Shown: positions 49,701 to 62,659 of the stretch, one piece after another
How the letters are laid out: each line of letters opens with the position of its first letter
Position numbering within the stretch: the stretch's first letter is position 1
Assembly (NCBI GenBank): GCA_020002185.1
Contig: CM034531.1
Span: 88,381,788-88,445,787, forward strand
DNA length: 64,000 nucleotides
Direction of reading: 5' to 3'
DNA from: Paraescarpia echinospica
Lineage: Eukaryota; Annelida; Polychaeta; Sabellida; Siboglinidae
The notes under the pieces: model-generated
Databases searched by the model: none
Seen by the model: the letters and a program-made list of their open reading frames with translations, nothing else
Told to the model about the DNA's origin: nothing
Program-made: the position numbers and the translations under genes

Positions 49701-51716
49701 TGTTAATTAATGTTGTATATAATTATACATATCGGCCATTCTCGTGATAAATGTACAGTAATGGTAAAGTAACACGTCAAAAATAAATGTTTAATTTATT
49801 TTTAGCGAGTACTATTATTATCAAATGTGCTATTCACATGAAGCAGCGCAATTTGATCTGATCTATTATTATATTTTTGTAAACTATATTCATGGATTAA
49901 AACTTATGTTTACTAGAGTGCAGATCTGCTGGTGTTCAAAATTCGTACATCGCAAAATTCCGTGGCAACATGGTATTGTGTACTTTTTAACAGACCTAAA
50001 AACGTTTACATTGAATGATGACATGCCAGCCAGGTTTACTAACAATCGTAGCTGTAACATTAAAAAACAGTCTGTGAACGTACGAATCTCACATTTTTAT
50101 GTTTTGGTTCAAATAAGTGGGGAAACAGGGACTTTTCAAAAAAGGCTGACTGGAATTTGGAAAGACAAGACCCGTAGACACACATACCCAAATCCCAGAT
50201 TTAGGCAAAAAATTACATCCACGACCAGTTTAATCCTCTTGCTATGGTTGCATATACGATATTTTAGTGTGCATCTTTGTTCACTGCATGTCAACTACTG
50301 GACAATGCAGTTTTACTAACTTGAAAGGCGATACCTTTGCCTAGAGCTAGGCTAGTTACTGTAGACGTAGATGTTCGACAAACTCAGGCTCAGTGACAAT
50401 CCCAGCGGCAGCTGACACCGACTGCAGCCGTCCGCGTTGGCGGACGTTATAATTTTACTACGTTACTCGGCTGACGGCATTGGGAAGCAGAATAATTAAA
50501 CATTGCAAACGCTTCTTACACTTACAAAAATAGCTGTCAATATGCACATGTCTATAAATTGCTTATTTACAATGCTTGAATCAACTCACCCCGGAATCAA
50601 ACATGTGTGACGTCAACGGTCTTTGTGTGGTTCATTGCGCGTGCATGAATATTCATTATACTCAGGCTGCAGAATTAATCATCCGCGTGTCAACAAGCTC
50701 AAAATGATTCGCGTAAGCACAATTGTTTATCGGCTTTTTGCGCAGATAACACCCAAATTATGCATAAACATGCAATACATAAGTAGCAGAGAAAGTACTT
50801 AGGGGAAATTAATACGTTTTGATACAATACACCTCGAATGTATATTAGCTTACAAAGAATCCCTTTAAGTATTCAATACACAATGACACAACGGTAATAC
50901 ATTTCCAGACATTACACTGATCATGAACAACATCATTCATGCGACATGCGACATTCAAATGACCAGACATTACTGTATTTAAGTATGCACTATAGTGACT
51001 ACACACTGGCACAACGCTGATATTTTTTCCCACGGCATTACATTCGTATTAATCAATTATGTTGTGCATTTTCTAATAATCCTTACGTATATTTCGAAGG
51101 CGGGTTCCGCTGATTTGAAATTGACAATACCGCCAAAAGGCCTACAGTACATTGAGGTTGTGTTCCACAGGTACGTTCACGCACGGGCTGTTCCTGTGAA
51201 ACAACTACTGCCTGAGAAGTCTTGTTGCAAGTTCGTCCACACATATGCTACTGTCGTGGCGTGGCATTTGAATTAAACACAACGTTGCAATTCGCAACTA
51301 TGTGACGAGACGCAGGTGTCCTTGTAGTCGGCAACCTTCCTGTACGCCTTTCAGTCAGCTACATTAACGGCCTTAACAAAATATGGAGTTGTTAGTATAA
51401 GAACTCAACTATTTTAGTTGACACTTGAAGTATGAGCCGAACAGTTGTATTATATCTAAGATGTTGGAAAAAGCCGCCAAACAGTAGCATAGATGGCAGT
51501 GCCTTAGCGGTCTCCGTAAAAACAAACAAATCCATTGTCAAATTCCGCTGGTGGATTTCTAGCTGTTATGTTGTTATGCTTTATATCATGGCTGCTGCAG
51601 TTACCCTACAAAAACATAAACAAACAAGTCGATATGCTGTGTCATGCCACGAAATGTGGAGAAATATGTGTGCAAGCGTCCGTCCGTCTGTCCATCTGTC
51701 CGTCTGTCTGTCTGTA

Positions 51717-51769
<53 letters not shown>

Positions 51770-52635
51770 TCGTCTGTCTGTCCGTCTGTCCGTCTGTCCG
51801 TCCGTCTGTCTGTCTGTGGAACCGTATCTCCGTCACTGTATGGGGCTGAAACGTTGTATGTTATCTAGCGGGCCCATTGGTGTGGTTCGTAGATTTATGG
51901 TTTTCGTGTGTGTGTGTGCGTGTGCGTGTGCGTGTGCGTGAGTACGCGCACGCGCACATACTCACGCACACGCACACGCACACACACACACACACACCCA
52001 CATACACGCACAAACAAACATACCAACACACATACACGCACGTATACGTACACAGTTCTTGGCAGTATTTTTTTATCGAATTTATATATCGACCACTGGT
52101 ATAAATTAATAGTTTTCGGAAAATCGCTGTATGACAGCGATGACAATTTAAACTACAACGACAATAAGTCGAAAACGTTCACACGTACGCATGTATATGC
52201 ACAAGCACACACAAACACGCTGAAACGCACTCACGCACACACACGCACACACACGCCCACACACGCACACACACGCACACACACGCACACGCACGCACAC
52301 ACACACGCACACACACGCGCGCGCACCCAAATACGCACCTCTCCCCACACACACACACCTACGTACGCATTCATACACTCACTGTGTACAGAACTACGTA
52401 CGCGCGCGCGCACGCCCACACACATTCTTGATATGACACATAAAAATGACTTCATTCATCGACAACTTAACGATTCATTTTTGTATAAAGGTACTACATC
52501 ATGCGGCATTCACTCAACCATGACGATGGTTCATATAAGATGTTCAACCAGACGATGTCGATCCCGTGCGTATTTTGCATACAGGGTGTTGTTGCATTCT
52601 ATGTCAACTACAACGAGCAAGTGACATTGTTCAAC
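46773..52635. other. Intergenic region between the PNPO-like copies; repeats only
   Basis: Holds a tandem pair of about 160 bp (48845-49005 and 49010-49165), a 40-bp direct duplication (49362-49441), the second copy of a dispersed repeat (49905-50060), (CTGT/CCGT)n at 51673-51820 and CA/GT arrays at 51905-52060 and 52180-52360. A 164-codon frame at 49825-50319 overlaps the dispersed repeat and has no recognised family. Confidence 0.6.
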
Positions 52636-55563
52636 ATGGCGTCCGTTGGGGTGACCCAGTTTTTTCAGAGGTGCCGAAGCAGTGCTGGTTTGTTGGGCAG
52701 GCGACTGCAAGGAAGAAACCTTTGGCGATAAGCTCGGCTAGATGGTTGTCTATCAGCAGAGGTATTGTATTCTTTACTAGTCAACATCTACAAGTCCGCG
52801 ATACTGATTTTACTGATAATCAGCTTTATCATTGGTACTATTATGATTCAGTTTTGAAACATGAACAGTATCAAACTCTCTGCTCATATTTGACTCTCGG
52901 CTGTGTAGCTTCCGATAATATATTTTACTTTTCATATTTCACTTTATATATTTATAGGTTAAGAAATAAATATATGTTAGTTCAATGTTATAAAACGGAC
53001 ACTAATAATAACGTTATTCCTTTAAACATTTCAAAATAAGAACATGTGAATGTTTGCACACAGTATTTGTTACAAAGCAAAAATATATTCATAGTGATGC
53101 AAGTACTGTCAAGCAGGAAATCACCATGATAATGCTGCGTTCGCGGAGGCAGACCTTATCTCAACGCACCCATATATCAATTTCGGTCACTGGTATGAGC
53201 AAGCTTCCCAGAGCAAGGCTGTGGTGGATCCCAACCCCGTGGCTCTTGCCGCAGCAACAAAGTAAGTTATTTCATATCTATAATAGTAGTCTACTTGCAA
53301 GTGCAGTAAGGAATCATCTATAAAATTAGCCACGCTCCCATAAATTGTAGAAAAAGATATTCCGTACGCATTATGTATGACCCTGTACGCAGTACACATT
53401 ACGTATGACACACTCCCCTGTACGCAGTATACCCCCTCCCTCACCCCTCACACACACAGTGTACACAATCACTGTTTGTCCCACACTCATACTGCATACA
53501 TACTTTGGAGATGACCCGTAACATAATATTATGCTGTAAAAATTGTCATATTCTGACGTTTCTCTCCTCCAGTTATGGGTGAAACATACCAGGACGTTTC
53601 ACGTGGATATTCTTTTATTAAAACTTTATATTATTAAATGTATTTGCCTTAACCAGGATAAAACGTTGCATTAAAAAAGACATGTACTTTTGTTTCAACC
53701 GTTGGGACAATTTGTGAACGGTTACAGCCACATTTGACAATAAAAATCTATTTTTTACAGAGATGGTCGTCCGTCAACCCGCATGGTTATGCTGAAAGGG
53801 TTTGACGAGCGAAGACTCCAGTTCTTCACCCAACACAGTCGTACGAAGGGTCGTGATTTGGTAAGATTATTATTTGCGAAGATAAAAACATTTATTATCT
53901 AAAAATCTAAGCTGTTGAGAACGGTTAATTAGCTGTTTGATACGTCAGGTAAACTTATTATTAACTAATAGGCTTGACTATGCATAATAACACTGTGTGA
54001 GTCAGGTACGGCTTGCTGTTGCATACATACTACACAGTACCTACTCAGCGTCTCTAAAAATATAAACATTTTAGTATACACATCATAACATGATATAGGG
54101 GAGATCGGGGGCAATGCCGAACATGGGGTAAAGAGAAACATACCTGAAGCTCAGACCACTAGCATTATATAATGTTATCGTGATCTCATTCAGATGTCAT
54201 ATGGTGTGTTTTGATCTGGATCTGGATATATACCCGGCAACGTCCTGTTAGGATACTTGCAAAATATTACTTCTTGTAAATTAATGTGGTCAATAAAGTA
54301 TGACTGTAATACAAAATTTTGAAAATCCATACTAAAAAGGCCATCATGTTTGTTACAAACCTCAGACCCTCGACGGTGCAATATGCGAGACGTGCTTGTA
54401 ATGTTTCTATCAAAATGTAAATTCTACCAAAAATCAAGTTGGTCATGCATGGCAACCGTCGAATCATGACGTCATATTAGGTTGGGTAATAACAGTTGCC
54501 ATCAGTATCATGCGTTTCTATACTCGTAAAGTGTCAATGTGTCATATGGTATTATTAACTACTCACAATCGTTAGAAAACTTATCTATTAGATTTTATAT
54601 TACGCATAAAACTCTAGTTGGTACAAATTTAATTATGTCTGGTGCGATAATTGTTTTATTTACTAACATATTACTGATGTTATGGATACATATTATTGAA
54701 ACCTCGCATAATGTTTGCTTCTAATATCAATGCTTATCTCATTAAGAAAACCCTTTGTCTGTTTGATGCTTTATTGAGAAGCCGTAAATAAGATGATAAG
54801 TACAGTGAATATTTGGTACATTCATTTATCATAATTAAAAAAATTATCCTAAATAAGCATATTTTCATACTCTTTAAAAAACCAACAACATGTTGATATA
54901 TGTTGTATAATGTTATGCATGTGATTGTGGCACGATGTGATTGTGGCACGATGTGATTGTGGCACGATGTGATTGTGGCACGATGTGATTGTGGCACGAT
55001 GTGATTGTGGCACGATGTGATTGTGGCACGATGTGTGAACAAATTGTTTCGAGAATAATAATATACACATTTCTGATATATCCCAATGCGACTTTTTCTA
55101 TAGTTTCGGAGAATGTATCATATTGTCTTATCTGTAAGGCTATGTATACAGTGTGTCCGCTGACGGCAGCAGGCTGATGTATTTATCACAATATCATATC
55201 ACCAATAATACAATATTTACTACGTGGGGTCCGCGTTCAAACCAAAGCAATATCCGATACTATGCATGTATAATACAGGCCTCAGATAACGTGGCCCGTT
55301 ATAAGTCCACCCTCTTCTGCTCCATAATAAACAGCAGTGCATACCATTCATACTTCCCTACTAATTGACACCATGATGAAGTTTTGAAGATGTTTAAGGG
55401 TAGCTATCTTCTGTGGCCAGACTACGTCGAGTTCTGGCAAGGACACGCCGACAGGTTCCCCGACCGCTTCGTCTTCCTCTAGACGTCTCGTGAAGAAACC
55501 ATCGATACAACCGTCACCCGCCAGTGAGACAACGGCTGGTGGTATGAGAGGCTCGCTCTGTGA
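52636..55563 (+). pseudogene. Second PNPO-like copy, intron-containing, decayed
   Basis: Exon 1 (52636-52761) has lost one base and hits a stop at codon 32. Exon 2 (53117-53261) and exon 3 (53761-53860) have the same lengths and phases as in the full copy and remain open ([28 protein letters not shown], which keeps the Lys lost in the other copy). Exon 4 (54743-54795) has lost its AG acceptor and GT donor and carries TGA in place of a Trp codon. Exons 5 and 6 are missing. Exon 7 (55398-55563) keeps EFWQGHADRFPDRFVF but has two in-frame stops. Introns are kept, so it arose by DNA duplication. Confidence 0.92.
54918..55035 (+). repeat. 16-bp tandem repeat, about seven copies
   Basis: Nearly perfect units of gtgattgtggcacgat, located in the pseudogene where exons 5 and 6 would be expected. 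Confidence 0.95.
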
Positions 55564-55845
55564 ACGGGACATCTGCCGTGCAGTCTAGTTAGTTGTATTT
55601 CTACACTACTGTCCCGAACAACAATGCCATTAAAGAAACTTAAAAGTGATTTGATTACTGAACATTCTTTAGCATAATTCATTTTCATTAAACATATCCT
55701 AGAATACTGCCCCTGAATTGTCTATGCTAAGGTTGATTCCTCGTGTATTACGCTTGGTTAGGGCTACAGCTGTCAAGGCAAATGTGATCGGGAAGTGATA
55801 CATGAGTTTCTTTCACGACATATTTGTGAGTTGTATTGAACATTT

Positions 55846-55851
55846 AATAAA
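55846..55851 (+). terminator. Relic polyadenylation signal of the pseudogene
   Basis: AATAAA in a 3' UTR that resembles that of the full copy, showing the duplication included the gene's end. Confidence 0.7.
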
Positions 55852-56102
55852 GCTCTGGATTTCTGACTCGATCTGTTGCCTTGTAATTCCAAGTTTTAGT
55901 CTATCGTTTCGCACGTAGGCTTAAAGTGACATTTCAGTACAATCTGCACATTGACAGCTGTCCTTAACCTCTGGGTCGCGACAGACCAACAGTTGGGTGG
56001 CTAACCCATTTTAATGTGTCGCCAACAGTTTCCTTTAGCTGACCTACTCTTTGTTGTCCAACTAACCCTTACGAAATGCTACCACTTAACGGACAAATGA
56101 GA

Positions 56103-57607
56103 TTTTAACAAGATTTAACAAGATTGTCAACCAGAGAATTAACTCTAGATGGCAGGTGAACAATGAAGCCCTTTTGCCTATCGAGAGTCCAACCGTTTTA
56201 TATACATAAATCCCGCCCTTCTGAGGTATGTGTCGATTTTGTTTTTAAACATATTCACACTACTAGCACCCACACAATCAGCAGATAATCTGTTCCATTC
56301 ATTTACAGTCCTTTGTGAAAATTAGACCTTTCTTATATCTAATCTACACTGCTCCTTTACTAAGGTAACTTCAAGTCCTCTAGTCTTTCTATCTTTCTTA
56401 ACTGAGAAAACATATTTGTATCAATATTTTCATAACCATTCAATATTTTAAACACTTCTATTTGATCTCCTCTAAATCTCGTGATCTCTAGTGTTGTTAA
56501 ACCACATTCTTTTAGGCGTTTTTCATAACAAAGATATCCCTCAATTTTGGTTTAATTTTAGTCGCTTTCCTCTGTACTCTTTCTAGCATATCTATGTCCT
56601 TCTTGCGGTATGGCCTCCGCGCTTGTATACACTATTCTACGTGAGGCCCACCTATTGTTTTGAACAGTGGTATTATTAGTTCTTTTTTCCTTATACGCTA
56701 TATTTCGCCTAATTAATCCAAGGATTTGATTTCCCTTTGAAGCTGCAATTCCGCACAGCTCTGAAACCTCATATCAGCACTAATGGTTAACCCGAAGTCT
56801 TTGTCTTAGTACAGTAACCCCCCCCCCCATTGCATATTCTACATCTTTGTTCCCATGTCCTGTGTGGAGGCATTTACATTTCCCAAAATTGAACAGCACT
56901 TGCCACTTTTCTGATCATTTGGTCAACCTGTCAGTGTCAAGATCATCTTGAAAATGCTGTCTATCTCCATCACGTTTAGTCTTTCTAAACACTTTTGTAT
57001 CATACGCAATTGCAACACCTTGCTTGCTACATCATAGTCCAAATCGTTGGTTGATATATATATTAAGAATAATATAGGTACCAGAACGGAACCCTGCTGT
57101 ACCCCATTCAAAACTTATTTCCAGTTTGAAGCCTCCCCATCAATTACTACCCGTTGTCTTCTGTCAATCAGCCATTTTTCTATCCAGCTAACTATATCAT
57201 TTCCTACGCCATGGGCCTTTAGCTTAATCGAAAACTTTCTGAAAATCTAAGTAGATGATATCTACTGGTGATCCCTCGTCTACCCACTTAGTGATATCTT
57301 CCAAAAAACAAAACGTATTTGTTAAGCATGACCTCACCTTTAGAAACCCATGTTGAGATGGGTTTATCAGGTTACGTTTAACAAGAAAATCTATCACGTG
57401 ATCTTTTAATTAGTCTTTCTAATAATTTGCAAATCACCGATGTAAAACTCATTGGTCTGTAGTTCTCTGACTTGTTTCTCGAACCTTTTTGTAAATAACG
57501 GTATAATGTTTACTTTTTTCTAAGGGAACCACTCCCTCTTCTAATGACAAGTCAAAAATTGTTGCAAGCGGTATGCTAATTTGTTCTACAATTTCCAATA
57601 GTAGTTC
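56103..57607 (-). mobile_element. CR1-type LINE copy C, 5' truncated and decayed
   Basis: The minus strand gives the reverse transcriptase 3' half with many frameshifts, a run of nine or more C near 56820, the 3'-UTR hairpin region (56129-56158, with mismatches in the stem) and two terminal 10-bp repeats. The 5' break at 57607 meets the end of another LINE. Confidence 0.88.
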
Positions 57608-58385
57608 AACTCAACTCAACTCAAATTAAATGTATTATAATTCATTATAATACATACAAATACAAGTCAAATTCAGACAAATCATATGTAATTACATAAT
57701 GAGCACAACAAGAGAAGAACATTATATAATGTTGTACTCCCTATTGTATATGTCAATGTAAATATAATTATATTGAAAACCAAAACAGGGGAAGAGCAGG
57801 TGTAGAATATATAATCGTGATTGAAATATATGTTATATATTACATCATTGTGTAAAATGAATTGCTTAAGTATAGATTTGTAATAAGTTACTGAATAAGT
57901 GGTACAATTAAGTCTTGTGCTGAAATAATTCCAAACGACAGCACCCTTATTTCTTATGGAACGAAGTCTTGTTTCCAAAGTTGCCATATATGTATTCATT
58001 TGTGGAGATTGTCTTGTATTATAACTACGAACATATTAATTAAGTGAAAACATATTTTCGAAGATTGTTGGTAAAAGACCCATCTTGTATTTATACATAA
58101 ACATTTGTATTGAATATACATACAATTTTCTGAAAATTAGTAATTTAAAGATAGGTTTTGTATGAGCTGATCTACTGGCTGAGGAAAACATTCTCACTTC
58201 TTTCTTTTAAATCTTAATCATACTTGAACAACATGAATCAAATGCACCTCCCAATACTCCAATACAATAGGTCAAGTGAGGGAATAAAAATTACTAATAT
58301 AAGGTGACCAAACATGATCTAGTTAAAAAATCGTTTGGCTTTGTTGAGAATGCCAACACCTTTAGAAATTTTACATTTAACTTGG
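57608..58385 (-). mobile_element. 3' end of another LINE (Jockey/RTE-X-like), minus strand
   Basis: Minus strand reads AHTKPIFKLLIFRKLYVY, then YKMGLLPTIFENMFSLN, SYNTRQSPQMNTYMATL, and RLRSIRNKGAVVWNYFSTRL. This is the usual C-terminal end of a LINE ORF2. It ends in a short TTGAG repeat near 57608-57625. The clade cannot be fixed from this end. Confidence 0.65.
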
Positions 58386-58407
58386 TTTTAACAAGATTTA
58401 ACAAGAT

Positions 58408-58436
58408 TGCCATCCAGAAAATTACTCTGGATGGCA
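58408..58436 (-). other. 3'-UTR hairpin of CR1 copy D
   Basis: Stem TGCCATCCAGAG on the minus strand. Pair 8 is C-G, where copies A and B have U-G. Confidence 0.8.
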
Positions 58437-58503
58437 GATGGACAAGGAAGCCTTTTGGCTTATCGAGAGTCCAATACTTTTTATCTACATGTATCCCGCC
58501 TTT

Positions 58504-60370
58504 TTAAGGTGTGTCGATTTTATTTTTAAACATATTCACGCTACTAGCACCAACACAATCAGGAGATAATCTGTTCCATTCATTTACAGTCCTTTGTGAG
58601 AATGAGAACTTTCTTATATCTAATCTACACTGCTCCTTTACTAATGTAGCTTCATGTCCTCTGGTCCTTCTATTTTTCTTAACTGAGAAAAAAATGTTTC
58701 TATCAATATTTTCATAACCATTCAATATTTTAAACACTTCTATGTGATCTCCTCTCAATCTCCTGGTCTCTAATGTTGTTAAACCACATTCTTTTAGGCG
58801 TATTTCGTAACTAAGATCCCTCAGATTTGGTATCATTTTAGTCGCTCTCCTCTGTACTCTTTCTAGCATATCTATGTCCTTCTTGCGATATGGCCTCCAT
58901 GCTTGTATACAATATTCTAAATGAGGCCTCACTATTGTTTTGTACAGCGGTACTATTAATTCTTTTTTCTTATACGCTATATTTCGCCTAATTAATCCAA
59001 GGATTTGATTTCCCTTTGACGCTGCAATTCCGCACTGCTCTGAAACCTTCATATCAGCACTAATGGTTAACCCCAAGTCCTTTTCTTTTACAGTAGTACT
59101 TAGAACAGTACCCCCCATTTTATATTTTACCTCTTCATTCCCATGACCTGTGTGGAGGCATTTACATTTCCCAAAATTGAACAGCATTTGCCACTTTTCA
59201 GACCATTTGATCAACCTATCAAGATCATCTTGTAAATGCTGTCTGTCTCCATCACTTTTAATCCTTCTAAACACTTTTGTATCATCCGCAAATTTTAACA
59301 CCTTGCTTGTTATATCATCGTCCAAATCGTTGATATATATTAAGAATAATATAGGTCCTAGTACTGATCCCTGTGGTACCCCACTCAATACCGATTTCCA
59401 GTTTGAAGCCTCCCCATCAACTACTACACGTTGTCTTCTGTCATTCAGCCATTTTTCTATCCAGTTTATTATACCATTTCCTATGCCATGGGCCTTTAGC
59501 TTAAGGAGTAATCTTTGATGTGGTACTTTGTCGAAAGCTTTTTGAAAATCTAAATAGATGATATCTACTGGTGATCCCTCATCTACCCACCTAGTGATGT
59601 CTTCCAAAAAACATAACATATTTGTTAAGCATGACCTCGCTTTTAAAAACCCATGTTGAGATGGGTTTATCAAGTTATGTTTAACAAGAAAATCCACCAT
59701 GTGATCTTTAATTAGTCTTTCTAATAATTTGCAAATCACTGATGTTAAACTCACTGGTCTATAGTTCTCTGACTTGTTTCTCAAACCTTTTTTAAATAAC
59801 GGTATAATGTTTGCCTCTTTCCATTCTAAAGGAACCACTCCCTCTTCTAATGACAAATTGAAAACTGTTGCAAGCGGTACGCTAATTTGTTCTACAATTT
59901 CCAATAGTAGTTTGGGCGGAATCCCGTCCACTCCAGGTGATTTATTATCCTTCATAGCCCTTATTTTCTTAGCTACCATTTCCGAGGTTACAACTAACTG
60001 TCCTAAATAGTCTGAATCTGCCCCCTTGAACTTAGCCTCTGGTACTGGCAGTGAACTAATATCTTCCCTGGTAAACACTGAACTAAAATACTCATTCAGG
60101 TCTTCTGCCATTAAGAATCCCTCTGATATTGTATTTCCAGCACTATCTTCTAGAGGACCGACCTTATCCTGAACTTTCTGTTTGCTTCGAATATACGCAT
60201 ACAAACTCTTACTGTCATGTTTTATATTACTAGCTAATTTTTTTTCATAGCTTCTCTTTGAATTTCTAATTTCAGCTGTAGCTTGATTAAGTGCTTCTTT
60301 ATAAATGTTGTAGTCTTCATCATTTCCAGTACATCTATATGACTTCCACATCATTTGTTTATACTTAATT
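58504..60370 (-). CDS. CR1 copy D ORF2, reverse transcriptase part
   Basis: About 620 codons without a stop. It holds the region after the endonuclease (KQMMWKSYRCTGNDEDYN), then NEYFSSVFTRED, DNKSPGVDGIPPKLL, ENYRPVSLTSV, YLDFQKAFDKVPHQ, SGVPQGSVLGPILF, the catalytic KFADDTK box, RPHLEYCIQAWRPY and the C-terminal RTVNEWNRLSPDCVGASSV. It copies the element's RNA at the nick during target-primed reverse transcription. It has been cut off from its endonuclease by the nested LINE at 60371. No start codon of its own is implied. Confidence 0.93.
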
Positions 60371-61667
60371 ATTAAAGACAAAAATAGACGAGTAAACGAC
60401 AAAGGGAATTATCGGCCAATATGTCTATCGAATATATTTTCGAAGATAATAGACACTGTTCTTTTTAACAGAATGAAAATGTACTTGGAAACCACTCCTA
60501 ATCAATTTGGCTTTAAGCCTAAACATGGAACGGAGTTATGCGTGTTTGCATTTAAGGAATTATTAAGGTTCTACACTGAACATGGTTCAGCTATGCACGT
60601 CGCATTTTTAGATGCATCAAAGGCGTTTGATCGTGTCAACCGAAATAAACTTATAACGAAACTAGAACAACGAAATGTACCAAACTATATCTTAAGAATA
60701 CTCAGCAATGAATTCAATAATCAATGTGTATGCATACGATGGGGAAATACCTACTCGGACTTCTTCTCGGTAGGCAATGGTGTTAAGCAAGGTGGGAAGT
60801 TATCCCCTTTGCTTTTTAACATTTATATGGATAATCTGAGTATACAACTGCACAAAAAAACAAATCGGTTGTAGTCTTGGTAACATGGTTGTTAATCACC
60901 TTATATACGCCGATGATCTACTTCTGTTTGCACCTTCTGCTAAAGGACTACAAACACTACTAGACATGTGTTACTCATATGGATGTGAGCACGATGTGCA
61001 ATACAATGCGAGTAAATCCCTGGTCATGTACTTTGAATCTAGAAAGTCAAATCTGTCTAAAGAAATGACATTAGGAGGAAAGAAGTTAAACTTTGCCACC
61101 TCTTGTAAATATCTTGGACATGTCATTTCTAATAACTTGTCTGATGAGTCTGACATGCAAGCCAAAGTGAGACTTTTGTATGCCAAGAGTAACATGTTAC
61201 GTCAAAAGTTTCACTTTTGTTCAACTGCTGTAAAAAATAAGCTATTTACAGCGTATTTTGGTAATATCTATGTGTGCGTTATGGGTGAACTTTAGAAAAG
61301 TTAATTTTCATCAATTCATTGTTGCATATAACAACTCTTTCAGGATATTGAACAATTTGCCCATGAGATGTAGCGCTAGCCACATGTTTGCTACAGCTAA
61401 TGTCATCTCGGGTAAATGTGTAATCAGAAAGGCTATTTTTAGCTTAATGAATAGGATTGACATGTCTTTGAATCCCATTATTTATAGCATTAAAACTAGC
61501 GACGTGTATTGTACTTCGAAACTGCGGCACCAGTGGGTCCGGGATTTATATAATTTTTAAACATATTGTTCTTATCTATGTATTTTTATATTATTTACAT
61601 ACTTTTATTGATGTATTTGTATATATGGACATCATGATTGTCTGAAATAAATACATTATTATTATTA
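60371..61667 (+). mobile_element. Nested LINE fragment, opposite orientation, inside CR1 copy D
   Basis: Plus-strand reverse transcriptase: NYRPICLSNIFSKIIDTV, NQFGFKPKHGTE, AFLDASKAFDRVN, GNGVKQGGKLSPLLFNIYMD and YADDLLLFAPSAKG, then CKYLGHVISNN and a C-terminal RKAIFSLMNRIDMSLNPI region. Frameshifts occur near 60868 and 61285. It is 5' truncated and ends in an ATT repeat. Copy A shows the undisturbed target sequence, so the junctions are exact to a few bases. The clade is uncertain. Confidence 0.85.
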
Positions 61668-62659
61668 TCTAATGGCTTCTTTCGATAAGTGTTTCTTTTT
61701 AGACCGTTTCCCTTGTTTTTTGAAAGGTACAAATTTATCGACTATGCACTTAATTTCACTATTTAAGATATTCCAGCATTCGGTTGCTGTCTTATTCTTC
61801 AGTGTGTTATTCCAGTCTATCTTTGCTAAATATTTCCTCATGTCCTTATACCTTCCTTTGTGGACATTTCTCCTATACTGCTTTTTACTATTCCTTTCTG
61901 ATTTTACTTTGATGGTAAAATGTATCTGGTTGTGATCACTACTCCCCAGTGGCTCACATATCTTGACATTGTCAACTAATTCTTTCTGTGAGGACAAAAC
62001 TAAGTCTAACACATTCTCTCCCCTGGTTGGTTCTAGCACATGTTGAGAAAGGAAACTATCTTGTACTAAAACTAAAAACTTGTGGTCCTCACTCCCCATA
62101 CTCTGTAGAGATTTCCATTGTATATGCCCATGGTTAAAGTCCCCCATAATAATACAGTTCCGTTTGCTTACTTCCCTTATAGCGTTTTGTATTTTTTCAT
62201 TCTCTTCTATGCTTATGTTTGGACTTCGATAAACTAACCCAACTGTTAACGTTGAGTTTCCTGTAACTATGTTACACCAAACAGCTTCTTCGCAATCTGC
62301 TTCTCTTTCTAATTTTATTTCATAAGCCTGGATAGATTCTTTAATATATAAAATAACTCCACCTCCCTTTCTTCCTATTCTATCTTTCCTAAACATTACA
62401 TATCCTGTCAGTCCCAATTCGGCATCTGATATATCAGTGGTGGCCCACGATTCGGTTATACCTATTATGTGAGGGTCAATATCTTCTACCATAATGTTTA
62501 GTTCACTTCTTTTGTTTACTATGCTCCTTGCATTTAAACAAATGCATTTATATCCTGATTCAGAACAGTTTTCCAGGCTGTTCTTTGCCGATTTATTTCT
62601 GCTGTCTTTATCTATGCCTCCAGTTTCAGGCTTCTCTGTGAATCCCCCCTGCGAATCTA
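61668..62659 (-). CDS. CR1 copy D ORF2, endonuclease part
   Basis: In the -1 frame relative to ORF1, open from the junction at about 62666. AP endonuclease motifs: CLNARSIVNKR, GITESWA, KGGGVILYIKES, YRSPNIS, CIIMGDFNHGHIQW and GSSDHNQIHF. The first ATG (MVEDID, 62492) lies after the conserved NARS block, so starting there would remove part of the domain. This favours fused or unusual translation. The frame ends at the nested LINE. Confidence 0.9.

Noticed and set aside
49825..50319. 164-codon open frame
   Set aside because: Overlaps a dispersed repeat also seen at 32874-33012, has no recognised domain, and lacks coding features; probably chance.
51432..51941. 169-codon frame
   Set aside because: Most of it is a (CTGT)n array read as Cys-Leu-Ser-Val repeats.
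54734..55070. Frame with 16-residue His-Arg-Ala-Thr-type repeats, minus strand
   Set aside because: Direct translation of the 16-bp tandem repeat; three units equal 48 bases, so any frame repeats.
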